DNA of 64,000 nucleotides from an uncultured Alphaproteobacteria bacterium. GTDB taxonomy: Bacteria > Pseudomonadota > Alphaproteobacteria > HIMB59. The notes beneath the pieces were generated by a model. The model was given only the letters and a program-made list of their open reading frames with translations. It had not been told where the DNA came from and searched no databases. Below are positions 28,370 through 36,699 of the stretch, one piece after another; position 1 is the first letter of the stretch, and every line of letters begins with the position of its first letter. Made by a program: the position numbers and the translations under genes. The stretch covers positions 1-64,000 of the forward strand of contig CABYQR010000004.1 of NCBI GenBank assembly GCA_902521155.1. The letters run 5' to 3'.

Positions 28370-29371
28370 TTATCTTGTTGTTTTTCTTTTAATTAAACTA
28401 CCACGAACTATATGATTTATGGTTTCATAATCTGGATCTCTAATATAGTCCTCTATTAGTTGAGTGGTTAACTTAGACATTTGTCTAATAGGTTGTTTGA
28501 CTGTTGTTAAATCATATGACTTCCAATTTGACATTGAAATATCATCATAGCCAATTAATTCTAAATCTTTAGGAATTTTTATTTTTGTATTTTTTTTTAT
28601 GTAATCGAGGCAGCCAAATGCCATTGTGTCATCCGCACAAAATATAGCACTAACATCTTTATTTTTTAAAATTTTTTGACTAGCTTGATAGCCACCATCA
28701 TAAGTAAAAAAACCTTTCTCATTAAAAATTTTAATTCTTTTATTATTTTTAAAAAATTCCTTAAAGCCTTTTATCCTCTGATCACTGACAAATGAACCCT
28801 TAGGTCCCTCAATCAACCCAATTTTTTGATGATTATTTTTCATAAAATATTCTGCAACCATTTCTCCACCGTTTTTATGATCACAAGCTACTGAACTTAG
28901 AGTGGGGATGTTCCATGATCTATTATATGCAATAAATTGAATTCTTTTTGCATTACAGCTCTCAACAAAACTTTCTGTTGGTTTTGTCGCTGAAATTATA
29001 GCTATTAATTTTTCTTTTAAATAGGGTTGAACTAACTTTTCATCTAACTCTTCACCGTCATCAGTGGTTATTAGTAAAACTCTGAAACCACCTAACTTAA
29101 GAGCTTCGTGTAACTCTGTTAATACTTCTGGGTAATATCTACTTGTTACATAAGGAAGTATAACGCCAACTAATCCAATATCTTCATTTGACAGCTTATT
29201 TTGAGAGATATTTGGTGCTTTGTATTTTAATTTTCTAGCTGCCTCTAAAACTCTTAGTTTCGTTCTACTTGAAATACTTGCTCCTTTAGTAAAACATCGG
29301 GAAACGGCAGATTGTGATACTCCAGCCAGTTTAGCGACGTCCTGTGATGTCGCAGTCTTATTAAAATTCAT
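28370..29371 (-). CDS. LacI-family transcriptional regulator
   Basis: This regulator of about 333 residues has a LacI helix-turn-helix at the N-terminus (ATSQDVAKLAGVSQSAVSRC) and a periplasmic-binding-like effector domain (LVGVILPYVTSRYYPEVL ... CADDTMAFGCLDYI ... LIGYDD). The ATG at 29371 is chosen over 29428 because it places the DNA-binding domain at the start and has a GGGG-containing ribosome site. Divergence from a sugar-type binding protein gene and the shared half-site array suggest it controls that importer, itself and the NTF2-like operons. The inducer is probably a carbohydrate. Confidence 0.9.
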   Translation of the reverse strand: MNFNKTATSQDVAKLAGVSQSAVSRCFTKGASISSRTKLRVLEAARKLKYKAPNISQNKLSNEDIGLVGVILPYVTSRYYPEVLTELHEALKLGGFRVLLITTDDGEELDEKLVQPYLKEKLIAIISATKPTESFVESCNAKRIQFIAYNRSWNIPTLSSVACDHKNGGEMVAEYFMKNNHQKIGLIEGPKGSFVSDQRIKGFKEFFKNNKRIKIFNEKGFFTYDGGYQASQKILKNKDVSAIFCADDTMAFGCLDYIKKNTKIKIPKDLELIGYDDISMSNWKSYDLTTVKQPIRQMSKLTTQLIEDYIRDPDYETINHIVRGSLIKRKTTR

Positions 29372-29392
29372 AACTTTATCCCCTGTTTCATT

Positions 29393-29428
29393 ATTCAAAC
29401 TATTGAATATTAATTCATAATATTGCAA
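29393..29428. promoter_or_regulatory. Candidate operator array C (LacI gene / sugar importer)
   Basis: Half-sites ATTCA (29393), TGAAT (29404) and ATTCA (29413) have the same spacing as arrays A and B; the expected fourth position holds TGCAA (29424), a weaker match. A perfect 14-base palindrome AATATTGCAATATT (29419-29432) overlaps this end. The position just upstream of the regulator gene fits autoregulation. Confidence 0.5.
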
Positions 29429-29478
29429 TATTTAGTTATATTAATATAAAGGATATATACTCAATTGTGAATTTCACA
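29423..29478 (+). promoter_or_regulatory. Possible promoter and palindrome upstream of the sugar-binding protein gene
   Basis: A TTGCAA box (29423-29428) and a TATAAA box (29445-29450) are 16 bases apart, a plausible sigma-70 promoter for the gene at 29502. The perfect inverted repeat TGTGAA-T-TTCACA at 29466-29478 lies just past the likely transcription start, a common operator position. The promoter assignment is by eye only. Confidence 0.4.
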
Positions 29479-29501
29479 TTTTGAATAAGAAAAGGAAATA
29501 T

Positions 29502-30737
29502 ATGAAAAAACTAATAATAGCTTTATTGCTATCATTTATGACTTCAGGTGCTTACGCAGGTAGTCATTCACCTTGTGGACCTACAGAAGGTTCAATTAAC
29601 ATTCTAGCTAATGAATTTAATACATACAGAATTTTTATGGATGAAGTAAAAAGCTGTGCTGGGTCTGATGTAGATTTTAGTGTTACGCACTCTGTTGACC
29701 ACAACAAATTGCAAGTAGCAGCATTGTCAGCAAATCCTTCAGAATTTTCAGCTAAACTAGTTACAAATGGTTCAATAACACCTTTGATGAATGACGGTCT
29801 ATTACGTCCACTAGATGACTTAGTCGCAAAATATGGTGCCAACTTGAATGATAACCAAAAAATAACCATAGATGGAAAAATCTATGCAGTAGCTTTTATG
29901 GCTAATGCACAACATCTTTGGTATAGAGAGAGCATTCTTAATGAATTAGGAATAGCGGTACCTTCTACTTATGAAGAAGTTATAGCAGCTGCTCAAAAAA
30001 TTAAAGACTCTGGAAAAATGGCCAACCCATATGGTGGTGCATTCAAATCAGGTTGGAATCTTGGCCAAGAGTTTGTAAACATGTACCTAGGTCATGGTGG
30101 AGAATTCTTTAAATCAGGATCAGCTCAGCCTAATGTAAATAATGCAAAAGGTGTTGCTGCACTAAACGTTATTAAGAGTTTAACTGAATTAAGTAATCCA
30201 GATTTTTTAACTCAAGATACAAATGCAGTTAAAGAAGAGTGGGAGTCTGGTAACCTTGCACTAATGCACGTTTGGAACTCTGGAGCTTCTTCTTTACTTG
30301 ACGACGAAGGTGATCAAGCAGTTAGAGCTGACACAAGATTAGCCCCTTCCCCTAGCGTAGGTGGTGGAAGCATGCCTGCAACTACACTTTGGTGGGATGG
30401 TATTGCTATTGCTACTAATACATCCGCTGAAAATGCTGAAGCATCTTTTAGAGCATTAGTAGGAGCTGCTTCTTCAGCTGAATTAGCTAATAATTATGCA
30501 GATGCAACAGTTTGGTTAATCAAAGACTATAAAGGCGGTAATACTGCCGGACCTGTTGTTGACGCTGCAAGCAGAGGCGCTTCTCCTTATCCAAGCTTTC
30601 CACATATGAGTTTAATGCACGGTGCATTAAGTACTGAATTAGTGGAATTCCTTCAAGGTAATGAATCTGCTGAAAAAGCCTTAGCTGATGTTGAAGCTGC
30701 TTATATAGCAAAAGCTACTGAGCAGGGTTTTTTATAA
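29502..30737 (+). CDS. Sugar-type ABC transporter substrate-binding protein
   Basis: This periplasmic binding protein of about 411 residues is of the MalE/UgpB class. It has a signal peptide (MKKLIIALLLSFMTSGAYA). The ATG at 29502 follows an AAGGAAA ribosome site and is preferred over 29481. Typical segments are DGKIYAVAFMANAQHLWYRES, a hinge-like EEWESGNLALMHVWNSG and WWDGIAIATNTS. Two MalF/MalG-type permeases follow. A stem-loop after the stop probably makes this message more abundant than the permeases. The ligand is probably a sugar or sugar derivative handled by the neighbouring catabolic genes. Confidence 0.9.
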   Translation: MKKLIIALLLSFMTSGAYAGSHSPCGPTEGSINILANEFNTYRIFMDEVKSCAGSDVDFSVTHSVDHNKLQVAALSANPSEFSAKLVTNGSITPLMNDGLLRPLDDLVAKYGANLNDNQKITIDGKIYAVAFMANAQHLWYRESILNELGIAVPSTYEEVIAAAQKIKDSGKMANPYGGAFKSGWNLGQEFVNMYLGHGGEFFKSGSAQPNVNNAKGVAALNVIKSLTELSNPDFLTQDTNAVKEEWESGNLALMHVWNSGASSLLDDEGDQAVRADTRLAPSPSVGGGSMPATTLWWDGIAIATNTSAENAEASFRALVGAASSAELANNYADATVWLIKDYKGGNTAGPVVDAASRGASPYPSFPHMSLMHGALSTELVEFLQGNESAEKALADVEAAYIAKATEQGFL

Positions 30738-30760
30738 ACCAAATATAAATTATTTTTGAT

Positions 30761-30796
30761 AGGGTGGATCATTATTATGGTCCACTCTTTTTTTTT
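30761..30796 (+). terminator. Stem-loop with T-run between binding-protein and permease genes
   Basis: AGGGTGGATC pairs with GGTCCACTCT (10 bp including two G-U pairs) around an 8-base loop, followed directly by nine T. It has the form of an intrinsic terminator, but it lies inside an ABC operon. It therefore probably attenuates, or protects the upstream message, giving excess binding protein. Confidence 0.75.
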
Positions 30797-30807
30797 AGAA
30801 AAATATA

Positions 30808-31836
30808 ATGCCTCATAAAACTTTTTTTTGGTTCTTTTTCCCAACTGGTTTAGCAATGATATTATTCATTGGCTTACCAATTGTTTCTAGTTTTTTTCAA
30901 TCCCTTCATATTGAAAATCAGCAAATTTTAATGGAAGTAGAGAATTGTGATCCATTTGGATGCACAACAAATGTTCGTGTGGATGTAGAGGCTACTGAAA
31001 AATTAAAAGAAGAAAATCCCTTAGGTAGGTTTAATGGATTTGGCACATATACTGATAGAAATCATTTGGCTTTTGATGAAATAAAAGAGGCATGGAACAC
31101 TTCATCTTCTACTAGTGAGTTTAAGGATATTGTTTTAAATCTTCCTTTTTATAAAGCTGTATTATTTACGTTAACTTTTTGTTTTGCAGTTACTCCACCA
31201 GTTATAATTTTAGGTTTTATTGTAGCTTTAAGTATTAATACATTAGTTAAAAGCCTAAAAGGTCTTGCAATATTTGGAGCAATTTTACCTATGATAGTTA
31301 CACCATTAATTGGGTCTCTGGTTTTATTTTGGATGATCGACTCTCAAGGAATTATAGGAGCTACTATTAAAATTCTTTTTGGCGACCCTAATCTTTCTTT
31401 GAAATCTTCAAGTACTTTAACTTGGATTACTCTTATTATTTATGGAATATGGCATAATACACCTTTTGCCTTTATTGTTTTTTATGCTGCATTACAAACT
31501 GTACCCCAAGATCCAATAGAAGCAGCTCTTATAGATGGAGCTTCAAGATTTCAGCGAGTGCGTTTCATCGTAATTCCTCATCTTTATCCTGTTGCAACTT
31601 TTATAATGCTAATCTGCTTAATGGATAATTTTAGAGTTTTTGAACCGATCATTGGTTTTTCTGCTGAAGGAGTAGCTCAATCTTTATCATGGATGATCTA
31701 TCAAGATCTAAGGAATGAAAATAAAATGCTTTTTGGATCTGCGGGAGCCACTTCAATGTTAACAATAATAGGGATAGCCATTTTACTCACTCCTGTTTTA
31801 TTAAGAACTTGGAAAGAGTTTAGAACCGAGAGATAA
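30808..31836 (+). CDS. Sugar ABC transporter permease (MalF-type)
   Basis: This 342-residue inner-membrane permease has an N-terminal helix, a periplasmic insert of about 90 residues (35-120), then five or six helices. The EAA loop contacting the ATPase reads EAALIDGASRFQRVRFIVIPHL (about 233-254, in two parts). It follows the binding-protein gene after a stem-loop and directly abuts the MalG-type gene. No ATPase gene is found in this operon or within the next 4 kb, so it must use an ATPase from elsewhere. Confidence 0.9.
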   Translation: MPHKTFFWFFFPTGLAMILFIGLPIVSSFFQSLHIENQQILMEVENCDPFGCTTNVRVDVEATEKLKEENPLGRFNGFGTYTDRNHLAFDEIKEAWNTSSSTSEFKDIVLNLPFYKAVLFTLTFCFAVTPPVIILGFIVALSINTLVKSLKGLAIFGAILPMIVTPLIGSLVLFWMIDSQGIIGATIKILFGDPNLSLKSSSTLTWITLIIYGIWHNTPFAFIVFYAALQTVPQDPIEAALIDGASRFQRVRFIVIPHLYPVATFIMLICLMDNFRVFEPIIGFSAEGVAQSLSWMIYQDLRNENKMLFGSAGATSMLTIIGIAILLTPVLLRTWKEFRTER

Positions 31837-32718
31837 ATGGAATCGCAAATTAACAGATACTCTAAACAACTTATTATTTTTAATAGTATTTTTATATTAA
31901 TTTGGCTAACAATTTCAATTTTTCCTTTTCTATGGACTTTATGGGGTTCCTTTAAAGTAAAAGCAGATTTCTTCACAAGATCTGATTGGACTTATGCATT
32001 AAGTGGTTTCAATACTTTAATAGAAACAGGAGCTACAACTACTGTTAAAGCCTATATTGAATCATGGACAGAAGGGGAGTTTTGGAGAGCAACGTTGAAT
32101 ACAATGATAGTGACTGTTTCAGTTGTTACAATATCATTATTTCTTGGAACTTTAGGTGCTTACGCTCTTTCAAGATCGACATTTAAATATACTTTTTATA
32201 TTTTGATTGCTGCATTGATATTTAGAGCAATGCCTCATATTACCTTGGTCTCAGGTTATCTATTTCCATTTTTTCAATTAAATATTTGGGGAATACTCCC
32301 AACAACTATTATTGTTTTGGTGGCTATTAATCAACCTTTTACACTCTGGTTGCTTTATTCATTTTTCAAAACCGTTCCTAAAGAACTTGATGAAAGTGCA
32401 TTAATAGATGGATGTTCTTACTTTCAAGCATTTCGTTTTATAATTATGCCAGTTATGTGGCCAGGAGTTGTTACTGCTGGTTTGTTTAGTATGATGTTAG
32501 CTTATAATGATTTTACTGTGACAGCTTTACTGCTTAATCAAGAAAATTATACAATGGTTCCAAAAATTAACGCTTATCTTGGTACGATTGAATATGGAGG
32601 TAACTATATGTGGGCAGTATCAAGTGTTGTTTCAGCAACTGCACCTTTATTTATGATTATATGGTTTTTCCAACGTCAACTTATTAGTGGTTTGACTGCT
32701 GGTGCTGTAAAAGGATAG
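31837..32718 (+). CDS. Sugar ABC transporter permease (MalG-type)
   Basis: This 293-residue permease starts on the base after the upstream stop. It has six membrane helices, a periplasmic segment after the first, and the EAA loop DESALIDGCSYFQAFRFI (about 186-203) followed by IMPVMWPG. It forms the second half of the translocation pore with the MalF-type protein. It ends an operon that lacks an ATP-binding gene; the next genes are on the other strand. Confidence 0.9.
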   Translation: MESQINRYSKQLIIFNSIFILIWLTISIFPFLWTLWGSFKVKADFFTRSDWTYALSGFNTLIETGATTTVKAYIESWTEGEFWRATLNTMIVTVSVVTISLFLGTLGAYALSRSTFKYTFYILIAALIFRAMPHITLVSGYLFPFFQLNIWGILPTTIIVLVAINQPFTLWLLYSFFKTVPKELDESALIDGCSYFQAFRFIIMPVMWPGVVTAGLFSMMLAYNDFTVTALLLNQENYTMVPKINAYLGTIEYGGNYMWAVSSVVSATAPLFMIIWFFQRQLISGLTAGAVKG

Positions 32719-32766
32719 AGAATAGTTTTATACCAAAAAATAAAAGTCGAATATCTATAACAAGTT

Positions 32767-34116
32767 TCAAGTAGCTTGATTTATAAATTTAATCCCTACA
32801 GCTAGGCCATTTTTCTTATTTTCCCTATTTTTAATTATTAGTTCTCCGTTATGTATTTCACATATTGCTTTTACCATCGACAATCCAAGGCCATAGCCAC
32901 CACCTTTAGATTCTCGTTTTAGTCTATACATTGGTTCAATCACTTTAGACATTAAATTTAGGGGTATCCCAGGACCTTCATCTTCAATTAAAATTTGATC
33001 TGGACCGAAAGTGATTCCAATAATGGTGTCTTTTTTTGAATATTTGAGTGAATTTTGTATTAAATTTGTTACTAAAATAAAAATTAAATCTTTGTCTAAT
33101 TTTATTTTACTACCATCAAAAGAATTATAATAAGTCTTAAAACCTCTATCTTCAATTACAGGCCCATAGGTTTCAAAAATTTCCTTTCCAAAATCGATTA
33201 ATTTAATTTTTTTAAATTTTTTTCTTTCTGAACCACTTTGAATTCTTGCTATTTTTATAATAGTATCAAAAATATTAATTATATGGTCAATTTGCAAAAT
33301 TGACTCCCTAATTGACTTTTTATTAAGCTTATTTGATGAAATTTTTTGCTCTAAATTTAATCTCAAAGAGGTTAAAGGTGTTTTTAAATCATGAGCTAAG
33401 TTAGCAGACTGATTTTTAAACTGCTCCATTAGGTTTTCTAATTGTTGTGTTGTTTCGTTTATAGAATTTGAAACTCGAACTAAATCATCATCTCCTTTAA
33501 GCTTAATTCTCGTTTTTAATCTTCCCGATTTAATATAATTCAAATTCTTTTCAATATTGGATATTTTGATTTGAGTATTTCTAGCTATACTGAATAGTCC
33601 GATAGTTATAAAAATTGCAGAAAAAATAAATGATACTAAAAATATTTGGTTAATAGTTTTATTAATTTGTATTAGTGTAGTAAGTGATTGTGCAGAAACA
33701 AACAAATCACTATTGATCTTTGATAATAAGGCTCTAGCGCTTAATCTTTTTCCTTTTTCTCCAATCAATTCAACATTATGAAAGCCCTCTTTAAGATTAA
33801 TAATATTTTCTGGAAAAATAGCCCCTTTAACTATCCTTCCTACGTAGCCATATGAATTTGGTGCAATCATATAATAGCTATCTTTTGAAGATCTTAGAGT
33901 AAGTTTTTTTTCTGACTGCCACACTAAACTTATGGATTCAATATCGTAAGATAATTTTTTATCTATGTTCTCAATTATTTTTTTTTCTATTAATAAATTT
34001 GTAATTAACCAACAAAGTAAAAAAATTAAGGTATATATATTTATTAAAACAAAAGCTTGCCTTATAGCTGACATTCTCCAGTATTTCTTGTATAAATTAC
34101 TTAGATTTATAAACAT
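32767..34116 (-). CDS. Sensor histidine kinase
   Basis: This 449-residue kinase is membrane-bound, with helices at about 17-38 and 155-175 flanking a periplasmic sensing domain, then a HAMP linker. The phosphorylated His is in NLAHDLKTPLTSLR (about 239-252). The N box reads LVTNLIQNSLKYS, and the G boxes are EDEGPGIP and GGGYGLGLSM. The 5' end overlaps the response-regulator gene by 20 bases. Such pairs often control the importer they sit beside, here the TauABC-like system divergent from the regulator gene. Confidence 0.93.
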   Translation of the reverse strand: MFINLSNLYKKYWRMSAIRQAFVLINIYTLIFLLCWLITNLLIEKKIIENIDKKLSYDIESISLVWQSEKKLTLRSSKDSYYMIAPNSYGYVGRIVKGAIFPENIINLKEGFHNVELIGEKGKRLSARALLSKINSDLFVSAQSLTTLIQINKTINQIFLVSFIFSAIFITIGLFSIARNTQIKISNIEKNLNYIKSGRLKTRIKLKGDDDLVRVSNSINETTQQLENLMEQFKNQSANLAHDLKTPLTSLRLNLEQKISSNKLNKKSIRESILQIDHIINIFDTIIKIARIQSGSERKKFKKIKLIDFGKEIFETYGPVIEDRGFKTYYNSFDGSKIKLDKDLIFILVTNLIQNSLKYSKKDTIIGITFGPDQILIEDEGPGIPLNLMSKVIEPMYRLKRESKGGGYGLGLSMVKAICEIHNGELIIKNRENKKNGLAVGIKFINQAT

Positions 34117-34780
34117 ATCCTGAACTTCTAATAGTGCTAATTAACTTATCATTGAAAGGTTTTTCAATTTTAGATCTTAGCCTACTAATATGTGTTTCCA
34201 CAATACTCGTAGTAGGATCGTGATTTATATTCCAAACTAATTCTAAAAGCATAGATTTAGTTAACTTCTGTCCCTCAAAACGAATAAAATATTCTAAAAT
34301 CATCAGTTCCTTGTTATTGAGTTCAATTTTTTGTTTTTGCCTAAAACATTGCCTATTTGTTAAATCTATTTCTAGATCACCAGACCTTAAAAAATCACTT
34401 GATGCTTTATTTTTTTTAAAGTTAGTTCTTTTACTAAGAGCATTAATTCTAGAAATTAACTCTTCTAATGCAAAGGGTTTAGATAAATAATCATCACCTC
34501 CTGCATCAAAGCCCTGAATTCTATTATCAATATCATTAAGTGCAGTTAAAAATATAGTTGGAGTATCAATACCTCTTTCTCTAATATTTTTAATCATTTC
34601 TAGACCGTCTAAACCCGGAACCATCCGATCGATTACCATTATGTCATATTGAATCTTTAATCCAGCGATTAGAGCTTTGTCCCCATCTGTGAATAAATCA
34701 ACTGAATTACCTATTTTGTTTAAGTTTTCTTTTAACCAGGGACCTAAAGAACCATCATCTTCTAGTAATAAAATTTTCAT
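34097..34780 (-). CDS. OmpR-family response regulator
   Basis: This regulator of about 227 residues has a receiver domain (MKILLLEDDGSLG, phospho-acceptor Asp in YDIMVIDRMVPGLDG, Lys in YLSKPF) and a winged-helix OmpR-type DNA-binding domain (NKELMILEYFIR ... ETHISRLRSKIE). The ATG at 34780 is chosen because AAGGA lies at the right distance and the receiver domain starts there. It is divergent from the binding-protein gene at 34900, and the palindrome in between is a candidate target. Confidence 0.93.
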   Translation of the reverse strand: MKILLLEDDGSLGPWLKENLNKIGNSVDLFTDGDKALIAGLKIQYDIMVIDRMVPGLDGLEMIKNIRERGIDTPTIFLTALNDIDNRIQGFDAGGDDYLSKPFALEELISRINALSKRTNFKKNKASSDFLRSGDLEIDLTNRQCFRQKQKIELNNKELMILEYFIRFEGQKLTKSMLLELVWNINHDPTTSIVETHISRLRSKIEKPFNDKLISTIRSSGYVYKSK

Positions 34781-34812
34781 CTTATTCCTTTTCAATCCTA
34801 TGTTTTGAATTC

Positions 34813-34826
34813 TTACAAAATTGTAA
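34813..34826. promoter_or_regulatory. Palindrome between response-regulator and binding-protein genes
   Basis: The perfect inverted repeat TTACAA-AA-TTGTAA lies about midway in the 119-base divergent region. It could be the site for the OmpR-type regulator or another factor. OmpR-type proteins more often use direct repeats, so confidence is low. Confidence 0.3.
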
Positions 34827-34899
34827 AGTTAAATAAATATGCATGTCAGGTATATAATATAATATTTATATTTAGAATGTCATAAAAAGGAGGAATTTT

Positions 34900-35859
34900 A
34901 TGAAATCATTACTTTCAAAGATTGTTGCAGTTATTTTTTTAATGGTAATTGCTTCAACTAATTCATATGCGGATAAAATCCGTATTGCACTAGCAGAGAC
35001 ACCATCAGATGAATTAGCAGCATTTTTTGTTGCTCTTGATCGTGCTAAAGCTAACGGACTGGATTATGAATGGACTGCTTTTGCGGATGAAGAATTAGCT
35101 ATTCAATCAATATTAAGTGGTCAAATGGATATTGGTTTTGGAACACCTTATTCTGCAATGCAAAAATCTAAGGCTCCAATTAGAATTATATTTCAATTGT
35201 CTAAGTTAAAGTTTTTTCCTGTAACTACTTATGACTATGATAAACTTGAAGACCTCAATGGCGAACCAATTCTTCTTCACTCACGTGGAGGCGGTACAGA
35301 CTCTATCGCTAACGTGATTGAGGACAAACTTGGAATAAAATTTGGTGAAAGATCTTATATTTCTGGTTCTTCAAATAGAGTTGCCGCATTACTCGCTAAT
35401 CAAGCAAAAGCAACAATAATTGATTTATCTAATAAAAATAAAATTACAGCTTCTCATGGGGATCAATTTCATGCACTTCCAATGTTTGATGTTGATGCAA
35501 GTGATGAGGCATTATTTGCAAATTTAGATTGGATTAAATCTAATTCTGCAGATGTAGATATTTTTGTTAAAGCTCTATTAAGTGTTTATAGAGATATGGC
35601 TAATGACCCAACTATTATTAGAAGAGAGACTAATCCTGATGGACCTATCGGTGAATTACCTGAAGAAGTTTTAGGTGAGTTAGATGGTTTTTATGCTGAT
35701 GCAGTCGCTGGTGGCCTTTACGATGTCAATGGTGGTGGTGCAGTTGCGGCTAATGCTGACATGGAATGGTATCATAAAGCTGGCCAACTAACTGGGGACT
35801 TTGGTGACTTAGATATCAATGATTTCTGGTATCTTAAACCACTTCAAGACGCTAATTAA
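34900..35859 (+). CDS. NMT1/TauA-type ABC substrate-binding protein
   Basis: This 319-residue protein has a signal peptide (MKSLLSKIVAVIFLMVIASTN ... YADK, in two parts) after a strong AAGGAGG site. It resembles the NMT1/SsuA/TauA class that binds sulfonates, nitrate, pyrimidines or aromatic acids: IRIALAETPSDELAAFFVAL near the start, SGQMDIGFGTPYSAM near 75 and HSRGGGTDSIANVIEDKLG near 125. It is followed by a stem-loop, two permeases and an ATPase. The TauD gene downstream makes taurine or a related sulfonate a reasonable guess, not a proof. Confidence 0.88.
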   Translation: MKSLLSKIVAVIFLMVIASTNSYADKIRIALAETPSDELAAFFVALDRAKANGLDYEWTAFADEELAIQSILSGQMDIGFGTPYSAMQKSKAPIRIIFQLSKLKFFPVTTYDYDKLEDLNGEPILLHSRGGGTDSIANVIEDKLGIKFGERSYISGSSNRVAALLANQAKATIIDLSNKNKITASHGDQFHALPMFDVDASDEALFANLDWIKSNSADVDIFVKALLSVYRDMANDPTIIRRETNPDGPIGELPEEVLGELDGFYADAVAGGLYDVNGGGAVAANADMEWYHKAGQLTGDFGDLDINDFWYLKPLQDAN

Positions 35860-35879
35860 AAAAAAATATGTATTTAAGA

Positions 35880-35904
35880 GTTAGCTGCTAAACTAGCAGC
35901 TAAC
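35880..35904 (+). terminator. Stem-loop between binding-protein and permease genes
   Basis: GTTAGCTGCTA pairs perfectly with TAGCAGCTAAC (11 bp) around a 3-base loop. Only a short T-stretch follows, so it is more likely an mRNA-stabilising hairpin or weak attenuator than a full terminator. Its placement equals that of the hairpin at 30761. Confidence 0.7.
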
Positions 35905-35916
35905 CTCTTTATAAAA

Positions 35917-36675
35917 ATGCTATCTAGATCTTTTTTTCTTAAAATATTGTCAGGAGCGCTCATATTTGGTGCCTGGGAATATGCTGGTAGAGTTGGAGTT
36001 AATTACGCACTACCAACTTTCCTAGAGTCTATGAAAGCATTAATAGACATGACCATTAGCGGTTTAATTTTCCAAGCTTATGCAGACACATTAAGACCAC
36101 TAGTCGTAGGAGTTCTTATTTCAGCTTTTATAGGAATAGGTATTGGAGTATGGGTAGGTTTAAGTGAAAAATTTGATTGGTTAATTTCACCTATATTTAT
36201 AATTATGCAAGCGGCTCCATTAGCAGCATTAATACCACTTCTGATAATGGCTTATGGTATTGGTCTCACTTCAAAAGTTTTTGTTGTTTGTATCATGGCA
36301 ATGCCTGTAATTGTTCTTAATACTAGTGTTGCTGTTAAAAATACACCTTCCTCTGTTAAAGAAATGGCTCGTTCTTTTCTTGGAAGCAGAAAGGATGTTA
36401 TTCTAAAAATTATTATTCCGTCAGCTTCTCCAGTAATATTTGCTGGATTAAGATTAGGCGTCTCCGCTGGTTTCATAGGTGCTATTTTAGCTGAATTAAA
36501 AATCACACCAACTGGCGTAGGGGATATTATATCCTATAGCCGAATGACAGCTGATTACCCTAGTATGTATGCTGCTATATTTTCTATAATTCTATTAGCT
36601 GTCATATTTTTAAATATTTTGGAAAAAATTGAAGATGTTTTATTTAAAGGAAATAATCAAGGTTATATATCTTGA
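35917..36675 (+). CDS. TauC/SsuC-type ABC transporter permease (first)
   Basis: This 252-residue permease has about six membrane helices. The EAA loop is KEMARSFLGSRKDVILKIIIP (about 148-168, in two parts), followed by the typical ASPVIFAGLRLGVSAGFIG. It starts 12 bases after the hairpin. A second permease of the same class follows the ATPase gene, so the pore is probably a heterodimer, whereas TauC and SsuC systems normally use one permease gene. Confidence 0.9.
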   Translation: MLSRSFFLKILSGALIFGAWEYAGRVGVNYALPTFLESMKALIDMTISGLIFQAYADTLRPLVVGVLISAFIGIGIGVWVGLSEKFDWLISPIFIIMQAAPLAALIPLLIMAYGIGLTSKVFVVCIMAMPVIVLNTSVAVKNTPSSVKEMARSFLGSRKDVILKIIIPSASPVIFAGLRLGVSAGFIGAILAELKITPTGVGDIISYSRMTADYPSMYAAIFSIILLAVIFLNILEKIEDVLFKGNNQGYIS

Positions 36676-36699
36676 TCAATAAAAAGGAGATTAAAGGAT

